Shown here: in pieces, positions 61,501 to 64,000 of the stretch
How the letters are laid out: every line of letters starts with the position of its first letter
How positions within the stretch are numbered: the first letter of the stretch is position 1
Origin: Prunella strophiata
Lineage: Eukaryota; Chordata; Aves; Passeriformes; Prunellidae
Length of the DNA stretch: 64,000 nt
Assembly (NCBI GenBank): GCA_036583965.1
Contig: JAZBQD010000014.1
Coordinates: 44,759,490 to 44,823,489, forward strand
Direction of reading: 5' to 3'
Notes under the pieces: model-generated
The model's database searches: none
What the model saw: the letters and a program-made list of their open reading frames with translations, nothing else
What the model was told of the DNA's origin: nothing
Made by a program: the position numbers and the translations under genes

Positions 61501-64000
61501 GCCTAGTCTGCAGGTTGTCCATTAATTAGGACTGGAGCAGTTTTAGGCTAATCAAAGCTTAGTTTTCATCGAATCTGTTTTATGAAGTTGGACTGCTACA
61601 CATGACATTACACTGACATAATTTCAAGGTAAAAGCTTAATAATGTTTAGATAAAATGAAATGCAAACAGAATGTTTGTCTGCTAGTCTTATTGGAATGC
61701 TTGTCATGGTGCCTTCTTTAGCTGTTGTTTTTTTCCCAAGTACAGAAGAACCATTCATAAAACTTCATATTTCTAAAAGTAAAGACTAAAACACAAGCAA
61801 AATATACCTGCCAATATTATACACATAAAACAACTTAAGAAAAAATAATGCACTTATGAATTTAAATCTTCCAATAGTCTTCAGCTGCATATCAGTCATG
61901 ATAGCAAATGCCAATCTCCCTGAATCACTATCATGCATTTGGAAATTGCTGTCATTTATCAAAGCTGCAGTACAAGTCAAGTTTTGGCAATAAATGAGGT
62001 TTGAGGGGATCTGATCTCTATTCACAGTGTGTTTCATTCAGTATCAACTAAAGACTGTGACTTTTTCCTGATAGTACTACAGCTTTTGAAAGGCAAAGGA
62101 GAAATCAACAGAATATAAACTGATAAATTTGGCTGTGCTTTGGCACTACATCACATTTTCTTTTGCCTTCACTTCCCCTATCTGAAATGGCCATAACACA
62201 GTAGTCTGTATTCCTTGTCATAACACACAATCTGCTCCAGTGAATCACTGCATATTTGAGAACAAACCACAAATACAGTTTCATTAGAATAATTCATATC
62301 CTCCCAAAACATCAGTTTTGAAGACAAACAGATCTCTTCAATATTCTGGGAAAAATTTTTGATGTGGTCATTATCTTTGGATTATGTTATATTTTGTCTT
62401 GTTTATTCCTTTTTATTGCATAATTTAAAGAATAAATTTTAAAAAGCACTAAGGGATAGTACAAATGTAGTAATTTCCTCAAGTGATCTATTTAGATTTT
62501 ACAAAGGGACCAGGAAAGAATTACCTTATTTTGGAAAAAGTACATGAATCAGAAAACATTCCTAACTGCCCTATCTCTAGAAAGGGTACTGGGGCTAACC
62601 TAACATTGACACAAATAAGCAAAAATTGAAAAGCCAGGAATTTTCTTGGACTGCTTTAAGGCTTTTTTTTGTTTTTAAGATGCAGAAAGACACATTTTAT
62701 GCTGCTTTTTGCATTCAGTCATATTTGGAAGTATAGTTTAAATATTTTATTTCAACAATGTGCCCCTTTTGTATTTTGTTTTCTCTCAGGCTGAGTCCTA
62801 CATTTATACCCTTAGCTTTTCTCAAGAAAGAGGTTTGCTCAGTGATTGCCTTAATAGATGCATAGTGAAACAGAGGGATAAAGATTACTATTTATAGTAC
62901 TATTTATATTCCATTTAACTCCATGCTACTGCAACCAGATGATGGATTTCCTTACAGTGTCCTTTACTACCATGAGAGAGTAGCAACTAATTTAATCTGC
63001 CACTAGATGTCATTCCTTTTTCATGCAAATTTGAACAATGAGAATTTCTAGTTTAAAATTTCAGTTAAAAACATAGGTATTAACATCAAAGAATTAATTT
63101 GCTGTAGACACATCTAAAATAATTTATTTTTATTGTTTTTACATATTAATAGGATGTTGCAAACTTACTGTGGACTTTCAGCAGGTCCATCTGTGCTTAA
63201 AGGTGGAGGTGAAAAGATTGCATATGCTCAAACAGACTGCTGGTGATCTGTTTGGATAATTAAGCAATTCACAGTAGAAGAGATTGATTCCATTAGGTGA
63301 ATATCAAATTAAGACATATATTTTTTTATATTTTTGTTTAAAATATATTTTTATGCTTGCTCAGCCCCAAATCCTGTTCTTTTAAACAGAACTGCTTTCA
63401 CTTAGTGTGTGTCACCTCTTTGCTCAGAACCAATTTCCTTGTCTTTTCTCACACCCTCTCTGATCTGTTAAGGTTTTCTGTCATGGCTACTGAAAATTTG
63501 CAAAGCAAATTTGCAAATGCAATTGCTCATCCTTTTACTGCCTTTCAGGAGGTTTCATTCTGGATAGTGACAGATACCTGTAAAGACCCTTATTCTTTTG
63601 ATTATCTGTGCTGATTAAAAAAACATTGCTGTTTTTTTCCATGTTTTGAGATGAAGATATCTGATAAATCTAAGCAGTCTATAGAAAAGACTCTGCAACA
63701 TTTTATCTTCAGTACTCACAGATTCAATTTTTAAAATATGTGGGGCTTTTTGATTTTTGGGTAAGAAAATATTTGATTTTTGGGTAAGGAAATATTTATT
63801 CAACATTAATTCTATTTCATTTTTTTTTTTTTAGCTGTGCTTAAACATTAAGTTGAATATACACTGTAAGATTAATATACAAAAGTTTCGCAATCTTTAT
63901 GCCAATAATTGGATGGCCTTTAGCATATATTTCACAGTCTTTCATCAAGGGTTCTGGGCAAGCATGCAGCACCAATTTTTCAAATATGCTCTTCAATAAT
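58501..64000. other. Intergenic DNA to the window end, no gene recognised
   Basis: No gene or named repeat supported. Short open frames (for example 59021-59290 minus and 63357-63614 plus) lack any recognisable domain. A 23-bp imperfect tandem duplication lies at 63752-63797, followed by a T run at about 63820-63832. Confidence 0.55.
63752..63797. repeat. Tandem 23-bp duplication, one mismatch
   Basis: GATTTTTGGGTAAG followed by AAAATATTT is repeated immediately as the same unit with a single A-to-G change. Confidence 0.9.

Noticed and set aside
1..64000. CRISPR arrays, bacterial operons, tRNA or rRNA genes
   Set aside because: I saw no spaced direct-repeat array, no tRNA-like cloverleaf and no rRNA segment; the sequence is vertebrate nuclear DNA.

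Overview
The window looks like nuclear DNA of a bird. It carries several decayed CR1-type LINE fragments with the usual sauropsid 3' ends, one avian-style retroviral LTR, few interspersed repeats overall, compact introns, and the divergent THAP5/DNAJB9 gene pair that is also adjacent in mammals. I cannot name the species from sequence alone.

Left end (1-10.3 kb): this is the only part with genes I can support. A CpG-rich island (about 0.83-1.85 kb) is a shared bidirectional promoter. The first coding exon of THAP5 runs leftward from it (ATG at 1194, splice donor at 1111), and the rest of THAP5 lies beyond the window. DNAJB9 (ERdj4, an ER-lumen J-domain co-chaperone of BiP) runs rightward. It has a non-coding first exon ending at 1570, a second exon carrying the signal sequence and most of the J domain (5286-5513), and a last exon from 7314 with the stop codon at 7742-7744, giving 215 residues. 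An array of GGGCC/GGGTT pentamers sits just 5' of the THAP5 start codon.

Middle and right (10.3-64 kb): I find no convincing gene. This fits the long gene-poor interval that follows DNAJB9 in other vertebrates. Recognisable content is mostly repeats: an ancient CR1 3' end (15.95-16.77 kb), a polypyrimidine tract dominated by TTCC (28.98-29.87 kb), a CR1 tail in antisense (30.1-30.9 kb), a CR1 reverse-transcriptase relic (33.5-34.0 kb), an AAT microsatellite (41.84-41.93 kb), a short antisense CR1 tail (42.88-43.06 kb), a GAAA-rich tract (48.81-48.93 kb), a CR1 endonuclease relic (49.14-49.52 kb), an ERV LTR (52.33-52.66 kb) and a probable MIR SINE (58.36-58.50 kb). The long open frames in this part are either simple-repeat translations or within the length range expected by chance.

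I did not find an obviously new biological system. The points most worth a second look are the G-rich pentamer array inside the shared promoter, the very long TTCC tract, and two strong palindromes (23.3 kb and 51.7 kb).
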